Assembly: GCA_917880885.1 (NCBI GenBank)
Contig: OU862910.1
Location: forward strand, 55,977,285-56,041,284
Source: Limnephilus marmoratus
Taxonomy: Eukaryota > Arthropoda > Insecta > Trichoptera > Limnephilidae
Length of the DNA stretch: 64,000 bases
Direction of reading: 5' to 3'
Within the stretch, counting starts at the first letter, position 1. Every line of letters starts with the position of its first letter. Both the position numbers and the translations under genes were made by a program. The notes beneath the pieces are model-generated. The model was not told the DNA's origin. It ran no database searches and saw only the letters and a program-made list of their open reading frames with translations. Of this stretch, positions 48,501-58,360 are shown one piece after another.

Positions 48501-51500
48501 ATTTTATTAAAAATTTGCTTTGATAAATACCTACCTACATTAAAAAAATGCTCAAACTCGTGATGATAAAACTATTAAAATTATGTACTTTTTGTAATTA
48601 TTTTTTGATCATAAGTATTTATAATTTTTCAATAATGTCCAAGCAAAATAAGAAGGTTATTTTTTTTAAATATATTCAGTTTGTATGACCGTAAATAAAT
48701 AAACAAACTGAAGTATTTTCGTCACAAAGCGATTTTATTTGAAGTAAAATTAAAATTCTGAAAAGTAGCTTTCCCAAATAATTTATTGATTTATTATACT
48801 GATTTGAAATGTATGTTGTATAATAAAAATGTTTGAAAATTTAAGAAATCTGCCAACGACCTACGGTAAAACCTTATTGTACTAAAAATAAAAATATTTT
48901 CTCAAAATTTATAACATAGTTTTACTAGATAAAAGAACAGTCTTTAGAAATCAATTTATATTTTTTGTGGAAAAGAGTCAATACGTCTTAAATTTGCTTT
49001 ATATCCGGTTTTGTCTAGTTTTTCCCTCTTAAAAGTAAAGTGAAATTTCTAATTTACATGAGTTTTTAGCATTTATGGGTTTTCTCTTGGGTGTACGGTG
49101 TTTCAGCACGTAAAAAATTGAAAGATTTTAACTAGTGATTCCTGAGCATATTTGAAATACCAAAATCTAGATGTCATTTTGCTGTCTGATGTAATATTTT
49201 TTCTATTAAATAACCAAAAAAATCTATCATGTGTTGTTAATAAAGATAATAGAATATAATACAATAGAAAAAATCAATATTTTACATAAGATGTAACATA
49301 TTAAATATACATACAACCAATGTAAAAATCGTGGCTCCCTTCTCAAAGACAAGAGCTCGTCTTTTGAATAAGGTATATATGATCAATAATGATGTTTAAT
49401 ACAATATTTTTTTAAATACTTGTATACAAATGTATCCCATATATATTTTTTTAGTATTACGATAAAATAGAATATAGAAAAGAATATAATTCATAAATAG
49501 AATATTTTGCAACAGAATGCAACGGGATAGAAAATAATGTAATAGAATTGATATTTTTTTTAAATGTAATCATTTTTTACCAATGTTACAAAATAATTGG
49601 ATGTAGGTATACAAAAAGGATAGAATAGTATATACGTGGTTGAATAGAAAATAATATAATTATATTGTATAATAGAAAAGTATTTAACATAATATAATCG
49701 AATAGAATATTATACAATAGGATAGAATAATATATATTGTAGAAGAGAAAATAATATAACATAATAGAATATTAAACAATAGGATAGAATAATATGATAT
49801 ATTGTACAATAGAAAAGAATATTATATAATAGAACGGATTCTAAAAAATTGAATAAAATGAAAAATGAACACACAATTTGAATTGTAAAGTCGAATAATA
49901 ATAATAATTGTAGAATAAAATAGAATCTAATACAATTGAATAAAATTTAAAAAAATGTATTTAAAAATTATATTGTAAAGTAGAATAGAAGAATAATAAT
50001 AAAAATGCTACGTGGAGTAGAATATAATAGACAGTGTTAGGATTCACTTGAGGACAGATGGAGTTCCGTAGTAAATGTTCCTCATGACTTTGACTTTGTG
50101 CAGGTCCTGGGCGGTTGGCCCAACGTCCTGCTGGCCGAGTACTTTGCGGACTTTGCGCGCACAGCCTTCTCGCTGTTCGGGGACCGCGTGAGACTGTGGG
50201 CCACCTTCTCGCAGCCCGAGCTCATGTGCCGCCAGGGGTACGGGGGCCGGGAGCTCGCGCCCATGCTCAACGCCTCCGGCCTGGCCGAGTACATGTGCGC
50301 GCACACCGTGCTGCTCGCGCACGCCAAGGCCTACCATATCTATGACGATGATTTCAGGAATAAAAATGGAGGTAAGCGTTCATTTAAAAGAAGAATCGTG
50401 GCTCCCTTAACAGGCACAAGAGCTCGTCTTTTCTGATACGCTCAGCGCCGGATCTGCCATACGTTCAAAAACGTGCAAAATCCTGGCGCCATCTCCGAAG
50501 GGGCGCCGTGAGAAAATAAATATTGTATTAAAATTTAGTTATAATATTCCCTGAATCGTTTAAAAATTACCCATAATACGAAATAATTATTACGCTCTAG
50601 CAACACTTTCCAAAGAAACAGAATGCGCACGCATCTGGTTGGTATCAACGGCTTACGAATTTATAGTCAGTTACAGAATTTTTTTACAAATTCCATGTAT
50701 TTAGTTTAAACGTAAGTTCTATTTTTCCATATATCTTTTACCGTGTTTTACGACGAATAGGTGCGATCCAAATTCAATAACCAATCACAGCGCGGCATTT
50801 TTGTTCGTAAGCCGTTGATACGTCAGTGTTTAGTGTTTGTTCGCTCAACACAGGGGAAATGCAAGGTACAAATTTGAGGTTATATTCTTATTATCACTGC
50901 TCACTGTCTCTCGTCGAAGCTGCCTGTCAGAAGCTAGTAGATGCTATTCTTGTGTTGTACGTTGCCATGAGAACGTATATGTATTTGCTTTTTCTAATAT
51001 TCGCGTTGGGTATATAGGTACATAAACGCAGTAAATCTCAAGAATGTATAATGGACCTAGTTCAGCGAAACCACCCGCATTGTCTCGTAACCTATATTTT
51101 AAATCATGGTACGGGCACAAACAAACAAGTCGTTATATTATTTTAAAGCATAACTTGCAAAGAGTTTTTCCTAAAATAATTAAAATAGCACCATAATTTA
51201 TGTTTACCCAATAGATTCAGAGAGTAGGTATAGGGCTCCTGGCGATCCTCTCTTTTTAAAAAAAACGAGTGTGAGAGCTACCGCCAGGTCACTTGGAAAA
51301 GTTACACCTTTATATGTCTTGATTTTATTTGATAAATTAGTGTAAAAAAAATAATAATTAAATAGAAAAATAAAAAGATTGGGGTTAACGAATTTTTAAT
51401 CAAAATAAAAATGTAGGGGGGGGGGCGCCATCGGTACCTACTGCAAAGGGCGCCAGATTTCGTAGATCCGGCCCTGGATACGCTGTACATCAGTGGCGGT

Positions 51501-54500
51501 CCGTGAGTTTTCAGTGAGCTAGAGTGCAATGATTGAAAAATATGACGTTACTGATGTTGTTGTTGCTGAAAATAAATATATATATTTTTTAAATTTTCAA
51601 CTTTTTGTATGAAAACTCACGGACCGCCACTGATGTACATGACCAATGATGACCTTAAATATAATATATTGTAAAATGTATATGTATAAATGTGACCCTA
51701 ATTATTTATATTACAAAAAACAAAAATAAACAAAAACAAAATTTATTGAACGCCCATAGGGCTTAAAAACATAATACCTATAGATAGAAATTATTGTTGA
51801 AGGAGAAGAAGTTCTGATAAGAAAGAAGGTTTGAGGGGTAAGTAAGAATCTGGGGGTTAGTATCTCAATGAGTTAAGAACGTAGGAATCCATCCCTCCTA
51901 CTGCAGTGCAAGGCGATGGGTCGAGAGAGTCTGGTTAGAGAGTTCAAAAGTTCCCCCTCCCACCTCGCAGTAGGTGGGCAAACGCATCCGCCGCCAAGGC
52001 AAACGTAACCTCGTGAACTTTTTGGTTTAAAATTGGTTATGATTCAGGTTAACTTTAATTGAAACTGTTTCACTTCTTTTCGTTGAAACCATTGTTCTAT
52101 TGTAGGTATGATAGGCATCATCTTTCACTCCTACTGGTCTGAACCTGCCTCCAAGACTTACGAGGACCAGAGGGCAGCGGAACAAGCCTTCATGTTTAAT
52201 GTGAGTATTGAAAAACCAACAAAATCATGTAATATCATTAATCATAAAATCAGATAATATGTTAATTATCTGCTAGGTGGGCGATATTTGAAAACGAGGC
52301 GATTCCCTCTTAGATCAATTAGGGAGCTGCCACGGTCACGCGGCTGTCAGCTGTTAATCAGATCTCGTAAAAATGAATGATAATCTGTACTCTCCCACTT
52401 CCTCTCTAACACATGCTGAGGGGGGAGGAGAGATTATAGCTTCGTGTGATACTATAACATATTCTCTGTATAGACCACGTCCAAAAAACGCTAGAAGTAT
52501 ATACCGTCATCCGACACAGGCTTTCCTGAAAATTGAAAAAGCGCAGACCCTCGCAAAATCACGAAATCCGACATTACTTGACAAGATCAACCATAAGAAG
52601 TTTAAACAAAAGAAATACACAATTCAAATAGAGAACTTAAAAAAAGTTTTTTTTATGGGTAGGCACTTTGTATCTACCTACTAAAGAAATTTACGCAAGA
52701 TAAACTAGTTTAAAAAAATATGTATTTATTGTTATTAAATTTATTTTGTAGAACTCCATTTTAATTTTTAATTTTTTTTATATATTTGATAATATTATTA
52801 TTCAATGTATAAAAACAGCTTATAATAAACCAGTTCTGCTTCTGCTTCGTAATTATGATTATGCGTTACAGCTGTTTCGCCCTCTGAAGGCATTCAGTTT
52901 GATAGCGCATAATAATAATTACGAAGCAGAAGCAGAACTTGTTTATTATAAACTGTTTTTATACATTGAATAATAATATTATTAAATATATAAAATAAAA
53001 AAAATAAAAAATAAAATGAAATAAAAATATATGTATTATAGGTAGGTAGCAGTGGCGGTCCGTGATTTTTAGTGAGCTAGAGCGCTAAGATTGAAAAATA
53101 TGAAGATATTGACGTTGTTGTAGCTTAAAATTATTTTTTTTTTCAAAATTTCTACTTTTTGTATAAAGATCTTCGGGATTTTTTCAGACAAGGGATGCGC
53201 CGCATCCACATAATGAAAGATCTTCACACAAAAAGTTGAAATAAACGACAACATCAGTAACGTCGTATTTTTCAATTTTCAATTTTGAAAACGACACTTA
53301 AACAAGTAAATCCGAGTTTTAGAGTTCATTGAAATGATTCCATGACATCTCAACAAAGGAGCATTTCAACATCATGAAAAATCATTAAAATTTATGATTT
53401 TTTTTTAATAATAGCCCATCACCTAACCTAAAGTAACCAAACCATTTTTTTATCATCAATTTTAATGACTTTTCAAAGGAGATGTTAAAGTTATACATCG
53501 TTGTAAGTCCGGTCACCCATTGAACTTGAGTTACAGACTGACACACAAGTAAGTCACTTGACTAGAAAAATAAATGTTTTTAAATTTCAGTTTGCATGGA
53601 TGTCCCAGCCGATATTCTCCAGTCGGGGAGACTATCCCAAGGCCATGAGCAAGCGAATAGCCGCGCGAAGCTCTCGTCAGAAGTTCCAGCGAAGTCGCTT
53701 CCCTTCCTTCCTGCCCTCAGAGATCAGCTCCCTGGCGGGCAGCGCCGACTTCCTGGGACTGAGCCACGCCACCACCAGGATGGTCAGGGCTGCCCCAACG
53801 TCCTTTGTGGTCCCAGAAAACCCCTCATTTGAAGACGATAGAGGGGTGGATGAGTTTGAGTTTGATAGACGTCGTGCGCCTGCGGCTAAATGGTTAAAGG
53901 TATGTTGTTTATCATTTTAGTAGCTGACGTAAAATGGGGACACTGTGAACAATTTACAACTTTTAAACTAATTTTTGTAGCATTTTTTTATGAAAAATTT
54001 TTAGTGGAAATTTTTTTGTCATATTTATTTTTCCGCATGTTTTAAGTTTTGAAATTTTTCTTTTTTCTATCAAAAGTTATAAATATATATATTTTTACAA
54101 TAATTGTTGGTATTGTTGTTGTTGTTTGGTTTACTTTTGACGAGTCAAAAAAAATAATGGTCAAAGTCACCTTTCGGAATGGGGAACTCTCAATCCGAAA
54201 TATTTTGTAAAAAAAATGAAACGATTTCAAATATGGAAGTATATATGAATAAACTTTAATAATGGTTGAGGAATTTATAAAATTTACTTCATTTTTCTGC
54301 CACCACCGACAATATATTTGAATATAACTTTAAACCACACAAAAACCAACTAATTGGACACTTATTTTGAAGTGTCATTGCATCTTAGATCTTTGAAAAG
54401 ATGCGGGTAATTTCTGAGTGGTAGTGAGAACTACCGCTGATCGATCGATGACAAACTCAACATATTACGGTATTATCATATTATATATATATCATTTTTA

Positions 54501-57500
54501 AATAAAACAAAAACGGGGTAAACTTTTAATCAATAATTCTATTAAAAATATATGAAATTATTTGTTCTATTTGTTTAGCAAGTTAAAAAAGCAATTCTTT
54601 TGTATTTTAAGAACCGGTCAATTCTTAAAAATAATAATATACGTAAGATGATAATCCACGCTTTCACGCCTAAACCACTAAGCCGATTTTAAAAATTCTT
54701 TCACCAATAGAAAGCTACATTATCAGCGAGTAATATAGGCTGTATATAATGTTGAGCTCTGGCGTTATGAAATTTGTATAAATGAAAATGTGTGTATTTA
54801 ATATATTTTTGCGGCAGAGAGGAAAGGTAGGGGGAAGGTGGGATTCGCGGAGAGGGAAGAGACGAGGGAGGAGGAAGGCGGGGAAGGTGGAAGGGAACGG
54901 GGAACGCACGGGAAAGAACATGCAGGGAGAATCAATTTATTTCTTTGAATGGCATTGCAACGCATGCCGGGTACCAGCTAGTATTATATGTATAATAAAA
55001 AAATTCACATCGTCCAATTTAATGTAGATTTGAATGTAATGGAATCTTTCTGTTCAATTTTCTTCAACTTGCCGAACTGCCGAAATATGTGTATTTTCGC
55101 ATATATTATGTAATAGAAATGATTACAATACATACAATAACAAAAAAAAACAATATTAAAGTTTCCCTTGCTTTATAAGTACGTGTTTGGCCTTTTTTTA
55201 TCATTTTTAGACCATATTTTTTTTACGTGTCCACCCCCTCACTATGCCATCTCAACGCTTCTAATTTTCTCTGGGTCTTCTAGTGTCCTCCTGAAGGTCT
55301 CAAACGTCCACAAGTGGGCGTTATCGCCCACCTTGAGAACTCTCGCCTTACATAGTCTCGAATAAAAACCACCAAACGTAATTTTGCAGCTTTCGGCAAA
55401 AGGCTTCCGCAGTGTGTTGAACTACATCAGAAAGGAATACAGGGACCCTGAGGTGATAGTGATGGGAGATGGGCTGGAGACCAACGGGGGCCTGCATGAC
55501 CAGGAGCGCATCGCGCACATGAACCATTACCTCAGCACCATCTCGGACGCCATGGAGGATGGCTGTAACATCAAGGCCTACTCCGCCTGGAGCCTCATGG
55601 ATGGCTTTAACTGGCTGGATGGTTACACGTGAGTTGCACTAACAATGATTTGTCTTAGATCTACTTCCATGGGTGACCTAATCACCCAATTCCCTCACTC
55701 ACCAATTTCCCGTAATCTCCAAACATCTTGACTTAAGAAAAACATTACTAGTAACTTAATCAATACGCACTCGCACCGCTCTACTACTTAACATAATTTA
55801 GACATATGAGCGCACATCCAAGTTAACATACGTACACACATACATACACTTATACACAACATAATTTTAAGTTATATCATTTATGTAACTAACTAACCAT
55901 CACGTCGGGGTATACAAGGATAGGCGGAGAGGACGGACCGCCAAACAGCTCGTCTTGGTACACACTCTTTGCCTTATTCACATTCGTACATCGTCTCATC
56001 TATTATTCTGACTTTTGACATGGCCGACTCAAGTATCTGATTTACTTGATCGTGCCATGTCTTCCTCAGGCGTCCCCGACTTCGTCTACCATTCTTCTTT
56101 CACTATTTTCTTCGTTTATTCGCTCTACATGCCCAAACCATCTGAGAGTCCCTTTCCTAATCTTACTCATCAGTTTATATCAGCCTTGCATTCTTTGCGG
56201 ATCTCCACATTTCTCACGCAAGATCACACTTGGTTTTACCACGCATGCGCCTCAGGGATCTTCGTTAATCGGATTCTTCGGATATCTTTTATCTTTATCT
56301 AAAATCATTCTCTAGCATGTACTAAACCTGATCGGTAAAATGTGTGCACAATCGCTCACAAGATATTTTATAGAGACTTATAATTGGTACCGATCTTTGT
56401 AATTATTTCTAAAACACAAACTGTTCACCACAATTTTTTTTAATGTTCTATTTGTTTTTACAACAATATATTTTTCATTGAAGAAGAAAATAATACTAAC
56501 AAATCTAAACGAAATACGAAAAAGAACAAGACCCAGAAAAATAAAAAAGGTATTTATCGGAATTGGGACCAGTTGTCCAGTTGCGAGTTGTTTCTTCATC
56601 AGCATTATTCAATTTACCATTTTTGACAATAGAGAACTCCAGTCCAATTTTTTAATTTTTTTTTTGAATAACCTTCTAACTTAAATAACGGCGTTTTTGT
56701 TTTTATTTTTTGAGTTAGTTTTAATACTTAAAATAATTGTCAAAGTTTTAATTTTTCGAGACCCCCCGGAAATATGGTAAATCGTGAGACGTCATCACTC
56801 CCGAAAAATTAGTATGGGATTGGGCAATCAGCTGATCTACTGCCGCCATTTTGAAATCCGTTGTTCGAAGTATTCTCCCTAGAAGAAGCATTACTTTTTT
56901 CATTCATTATTTTTTTTGTGCAGTAGTTTTTCAATATTTTAAATAATAGAGATAAACTAATAGAGATACCTCTGTTTTTGATACTGAATTATTTAGGCTT
57001 AAATATTGTTTCAATAAACACTACAACTAAATCTCTATAAACAGTAAGAAATAAAGAATAACATGAAATGTTTTTATTTTTTTATTATATAATCAATAAT
57101 ATTATTATTAAATTAATAAAAACAGTTTATTTTTAAACAAGTTCTGCTGTGTAATTATTGTTAGGCGTGACAGCTGTTTCGCCTTCTGAAGGCATTATCA
57201 AACTGTATTAAACTTGATAACAATAAACATGAAATGTTGTTAATACTGATGGCTTGTGCCATACCTACATGTCAATTGATTTCAATACAATGTGATACAA
57301 TGACTGGTGACGCGTGACGTCAGCACTAACCATTCAATCGTACCAACTTTACAGTGTATTTTAACGAGACGTTAAAAAATGCACTTTTTAATATTTTTTT
57401 ACGAACACGACGTTTAATATTATTAAAAAAACTTATATATTCAGAATCAGCGTTTATTGGTCTGTATGAACATATTTTTTAAAAGTCATAATATTTTTTA

Positions 57501-57717
57501 CTGGAGTTCCTTATTGTCTCATTTTATTTCTAGGAAGAAGTATGGATTGTATGAAGTGGACTTCCGAAGCCAAAACCGGACTAGAACCCTCAGAGACTCC
57601 GGAAAGGCGTATGCAGACATCATCAAGACGAGGTCTTTCATCTATAGCGACATTTGCTCTGATTGTGAAGACGGGAAAGACCTTTTCGACGATTACAACT
57701 CGGTAGAAAATAAATGA
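36380..57717 (+). CDS. GH1 beta-glucosidase/myrosinase-1-like protein, predicted pseudoenzyme (seven exons)
   Basis: TIM-barrel glycoside hydrolase family 1 protein, probably secreted. Exons: 36408(or 36380)-36517, 47978-48285, 50104-50371, 52106-52200, 53591-53899, 55390-55628, 57534-57717; all junctions are GT-AG and phases match. From the Met at 36439 the frame gives 493 residues, normal for the family. Kept landmarks are SYQVEGAWN, SISWSRLLPTGF, HHWDLPQPLQ and YGLYEVDF. Lost residues: the acid/base motif TFNEP reads TFSQP (Q166), the nucleophile motif TENG reads MGDG (G379), and the NFEW glycon site reads GFNW (N427). Hydrolysis should therefore be absent; binding may remain. With no internal stops in 1.5 kb the frame looks maintained. 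The signal peptide is out of frame (see exon 1). Possible N-glycosylation sites are NAS (exon 3) and NRT (exon 7). Confidence 0.9.
36893..37940. mobile_element. Foldback (long inverted repeat) element, 1.05 kb
   Basis: The ends TGTCCGGGGGTAAAGTG and CACTTTACCCGCGGACA are inverted over about 50 bp. The interior is itself folded: repeated GAAACGCGGTAG/GGATTGTAA blocks and a central AT-rich palindrome (37280-37400) appear on both arms. No reading frame. It lies in GH1 intron 1. Confidence 0.78.
38560..38890 (-). repeat. Dispersed repeat copy (family R)
   Basis: The reverse complement carries GGGCCTgTGTCATCTTTGGG and GGAGAGGAGAGTTCTGGGAAGG, like the copies at 8300, 40228 and 51785. Confidence 0.6.
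39107..39823 (+). repeat. tRNA-like SINE multimer, four units of 172-177 bp
   Basis: The first unit has a full tRNA-like head (TAGCTCAGTGGTAAAGCAC A-box, GGTTCGAGTCCC B-box, loop compatible with a GGC Ala anticodon). Units repeat at 39124, 39301, 39473 and 39646, each with TAAAGCACCGGCCCCGGCAA and the B-box, then the same tail containing GTCATAATCAAATAAAATTG. Later units lack the first half of the A-box. Confidence 0.85.
40228..40536 (+). repeat. Dispersed repeat copy (family R), interrupted by two hATs
   Basis: gaagacctgaggaaaa, ATGCTATGTGGAGGG, GGAATATGGGGGCAATGTG and gatctagac/aaacctcaccc. The repeat continues at 43401 after the two inserted hAT elements. Confidence 0.65.
40537..40867. 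mobile_element. hAT-like MITE (331 bp)
   Basis: It starts CATAGGTTCTCAACG and ends TTGAGAATCTATG, flanked by exact ATCTAGAC on both sides (40529-40536 and 40868-40875). The interior repeats a CTTTCAGGGGGGCGGTAGG segment twice. Confidence 0.9.
41377..41449 (-). repeat. tRNA-derived SINE head
   Basis: The minus strand reads TAGTCGAGTGGTTAAGAC (A-box) and CGCGGGTTCGAACCCG (B-box), with a TCACA anticodon-loop-like segment. The anticodon stem pairs poorly, so it is a SINE head rather than a working tRNA gene. It lies inside the hAT. Confidence 0.75.
41490..42480 (+). repeat. Degenerate tandem repeat, about five units of 190-215 bp
   Basis: CTGGCAGCATAAA-like and ACACAGAACTGGTTTTA-like blocks recur near 41562, 41749, 41966 and 42171 with TAYGCGGGGAATTAAAA between them. 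It is inside the hAT and looks old. Confidence 0.65.
42697..42942 (-). pseudogene. hAT transposase fragment (GTF2IRD2/ZBED5-like)
   Basis: 81 residues: YAGECVKLSEAFNKRFYDVK and, later, FNVQPSNVSDNLQYEIIQLQ. The order of an LxxxFxxRFxD block followed by PFN/FNV--NV---LQ-E-I-LQ is typical of the middle of GTF2IRD2-like hAT transposases. The RNase H catalytic parts are absent, so it is not functional. Confidence 0.75.
43430..44009 (+). mobile_element. Helitron-like 3' part with nested LINE tail
   Basis: A G/A-rich piece (ggaggtggaaggggaacgcg) and GCATCGCAACGCATGCCGG end at CTAG (44006-44009). A LINE 3' tail with stem-loop (43872-43912) and (AAAT)n is inserted inside. Confidence 0.6.
44820..45110 (+). 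pseudogene. LINE ORF2 C-terminal fragment
   Basis: The frame reads KKYWSLKEVWKSKELSMQI, KRKVFNTCILPVITYGCETW, ALTKRHREMLERCQRATERS and GIRKRDRV. It is a classic arthropod LINE tail (TYGCETWALT). It is truncated at both ends and abuts the minus-strand frame that starts at 45633. Confidence 0.8.
45099..45700 (-). pseudogene. Charged RS/RD-rich reading frame, probable retrocopy
   Basis: The minus-strand frame 45633-45316 encodes a very charged, low-complexity sequence (WRSSDTRQDRNFNRKRKENV, WRRRDSDEYKNTRNSESKQD). After a single stop it continues in the same frame through RSGSVSGSTTGLRRNQRGSG to about 45170. A second overlapping frame (45620-45099) is open for 173 codons, but its composition suggests a shadow. 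No domain was recognised. It could be a retrocopy of a nuclear, splicing-type protein. Confidence 0.4.
45992..46086. repeat. Perfect 36-bp inverted repeat with 23-nt loop
   Basis: Arms 45992-46027 and 46051-46086 are exact reverse complements (atattcgtgtaatgtgtagc start). It could be a small MITE, a palindromic repair product, or a hairpin RNA source. Confidence 0.9.
46390..47960. other. GH1 intron 1, distal part
   Basis: 46790-47190 is a copy of the repeat found in the 14092 element (tttctgaacgtagccggata). A short palindromic block of (ggtaggtagtacc) type lies at 46295-46360. The rest is not recognised. Confidence 0.4.
47978..48285 (+). CDS. GH1 exon 2
   Basis: Acceptor ttttataag ends at 47977; the donor GTTAAA at 48286 is weak. 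It encodes GKGESIWDHLVH, then the ADQACDSYHLY and YRFSISWSRLLPTGF blocks, ending at HHWDLPQPLQ. All are standard positions of the first four barrel strands of GH1. Confidence 0.93.
49230..50036 (+). repeat. AT-rich simple repeat of ATAGAATATA type
   Basis: A drifting aatagaataatataat pattern fills the 3' half of GH1 intron 2 and ends just before exon 3. Confidence 0.75.
50104..50371 (+). CDS. GH1 exon 3, acid/base Glu replaced by Gln
   Basis: Acceptor tgtgcag ends at 50103; donor GTAAGC begins at 50372. It encodes VLGGWPNVLLAEYFADFAR, then LWATFSQPELMCRQGYGG where the family has TFNEP. The Gln codon CAG is at 50212-50214. The exon is strikingly GC-rich against the AT-rich introns on both sides. 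Confidence 0.93.
50443..51476. mobile_element. hAT-like element (1034 bp)
   Basis: It starts CAGCGCCGGATCTGCCATACG in part and ends GTAGATCCGGCCCTG, flanked by exact GATACGCT (50435-50442 and 51477-51484). Both ends carry GGCGCC blocks. No transposase frame was recognised. It lies in GH1 intron 3. Confidence 0.88.
51491..51632. mobile_element. hAT-like MITE (142 bp)
   Basis: Inverted ends CAGTGGCGGTCCGTGAGTTT are flanked by CTGTACAT and ATGTACAT (7 of 8 bases match). A truncated relative is at 53045-53280. Confidence 0.85.
51785..52015 (+). repeat. Dispersed repeat copy (family R)
   Basis: gaagaagttctgataagaa, GTAAGAATCTGGGGG, CTGCAGTGCAAGGCGATGGG and the cccacctcgcagtaggtggg end. The last is the 3' part of the family seen incompletely at 12830-13050 and 40400-40520. 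Confidence 0.6.
52106..52200 (+). CDS. GH1 exon 4
   Basis: Acceptor attgtag ends at 52105; donor GTGAGT begins at 52201. It encodes GMIGIIFHSYWSEPASK and AAEQAFMFN, matching the family block G-VGI-L---W-EP and AAERA. Phase 1 in, phase 0 out. Confidence 0.9.
52781..52990 (-). ncRNA. 85-bp near-perfect hairpin capped by hammerhead-like core
   Basis: Arms 52781-52865 and 52906-52990 are near-perfect reverse complements. The loop on the minus strand reads CTGAATGCCTTCAGAGGGCG then AAACAGCTGTAA, with stem GCCTT/AGGGC and palindromic CAGCTG, close to a hammerhead (CUGANGA replaced by CUGAAUG). A decayed sister without long arms is at 57166-57206. It lies in GH1 intron 4. Confidence 0.4.
53591..53899 (+). 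CDS. GH1 exon 5
   Basis: Acceptor aatttcag ends at 53590; donor GTATGT begins at 53900. The 103 codons include WMSQPIFSSRGDYP (family W-A-PIF--G-YP), SRFPSFLPSEI and GSADFLGLSHATTRMV (family G--DF-G-N-YTT). The Asn-Tyr usual before TT is changed to Ser-His-Ala, another departure in the sugar-binding face. Confidence 0.92.
54628..54981 (+). mobile_element. Helitron-like element, 5' end unclear
   Basis: It shares TTGAGCTCTGGCGTTATGAA with the 7643 Helitron, then a G/A-rich segment, and ends GCATGCCGGGTACCAGCTAG. The canonical TCCTACTAAT start is not present. Confidence 0.6.
55390..55628 (+). CDS. GH1 exon 6, nucleophile Glu replaced by Gly
   Basis: Acceptor ttttgcag ends at 55389; donor GTGAGT begins at 55629. 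It encodes PEVIVMGDGLETNGGLHDQ where active members have VIVTENGL. The Gly codon replacing the nucleophile is 55465-55467. Later KAYSAWSLMDGFNW replaces the usual SLMDNFEW, with Asn at 55609-55611. Confidence 0.93.
55884..56300 (-). pseudogene. LINE 3' end, reverse copy
   Basis: The reverse complement of the element at 59626-60304: it contains GACATGGCACGATCAAGTAA, TGGTTTGGGCATGTAGAGCG and the end CGTGATGGTTAGTTAGTTA. It is diverged and frame-broken, lying in GH1 intron 6. Confidence 0.8.
57534..57717 (+). CDS. GH1 terminal exon
   Basis: Acceptor atttctag ends at 57533; TGA is at 57715-57717. It encodes KKYGLYEVDFRSQNRTRTLRDS, the conserved barrel end, then a short acidic tail. AATAAA overlaps the stop region (57709-57714). 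No better polyadenylation hexamer is seen close downstream. Confidence 0.92.
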
Positions 57718-57939
57718 AAAACCAGCAAGTTTTATTAATGTGCCATTTTTTATGATTTAAACCGAGTCTGTTACGATGCAACACACCAATAACAATAATT
57801 TATTTTACCCCATATTATGGTGTAGAACCTGGAATTTTCGTAAGGTGGGGTGGGGTACCTAGTCTTTAGAGTTGAATAGAATTAAACAAGTGTTACATCT
57901 ACTTGTGGCTCTACTCATCTAACTTCCAGATCGATAGAT

Positions 57940-58360
57940 TAGATTTTCACACCCTGCAAATCAATGGGGATGAATTGATGAATATGCTGTCAGTTGTGAC
58001 CCATAGTTTTAGAATGCAGCAGGAATGTTTCAAGAATTCGACTATTTTTTGAAGAGCATGCGAGTCCCAATGTTCCTGTTGATTGTTGACCAACTGGTGA
58101 CCATCGAAAGCCATTTTATCTTCCTCATGCATGTGGGATCAGAACCAAAACCTGGTTCTGGCGGTCTAGCACGACATCAATAAGATATTTACTAAATCCG
58201 TCATCTATGGTCAGCTGGTGGTATTTGCGAGTACCTTCAACAATTGATAAGAAATATTCCGACGGACGATTGACAAATTTTGGTGCGGCCTCGATAGTAT
58301 CAGATAAGCTTCGGTTCACCACTGTCAATATAAACATATTTCTGAATAATGTCATTTGTA
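57940..58360 (-). pseudogene. Unidentified frameshifted coding remnant
   Basis: Two reverse-strand frames meet at 58125-58132. The first ends FSKYLIDVVLDRQNQVLVL, the second starts EEDKMAFDGHQLVNNQQEHW, reading like one protein broken by a frameshift. I do not recognise the family. A chance pairing of frames is possible. Confidence 0.3.

Noticed and set aside
52373..52684. 103-codon frame in GH1 intron 4
   Set aside because: No domain, no splice support, and it shares part of its sequence with a dispersed repeat near 35430-35530.
36408..57717. Calling the GH1 protein an active myrosinase or beta-glucosidase
   Set aside because: Both catalytic Glu positions are substituted, so an active-enzyme call would not be supported by the sequence.
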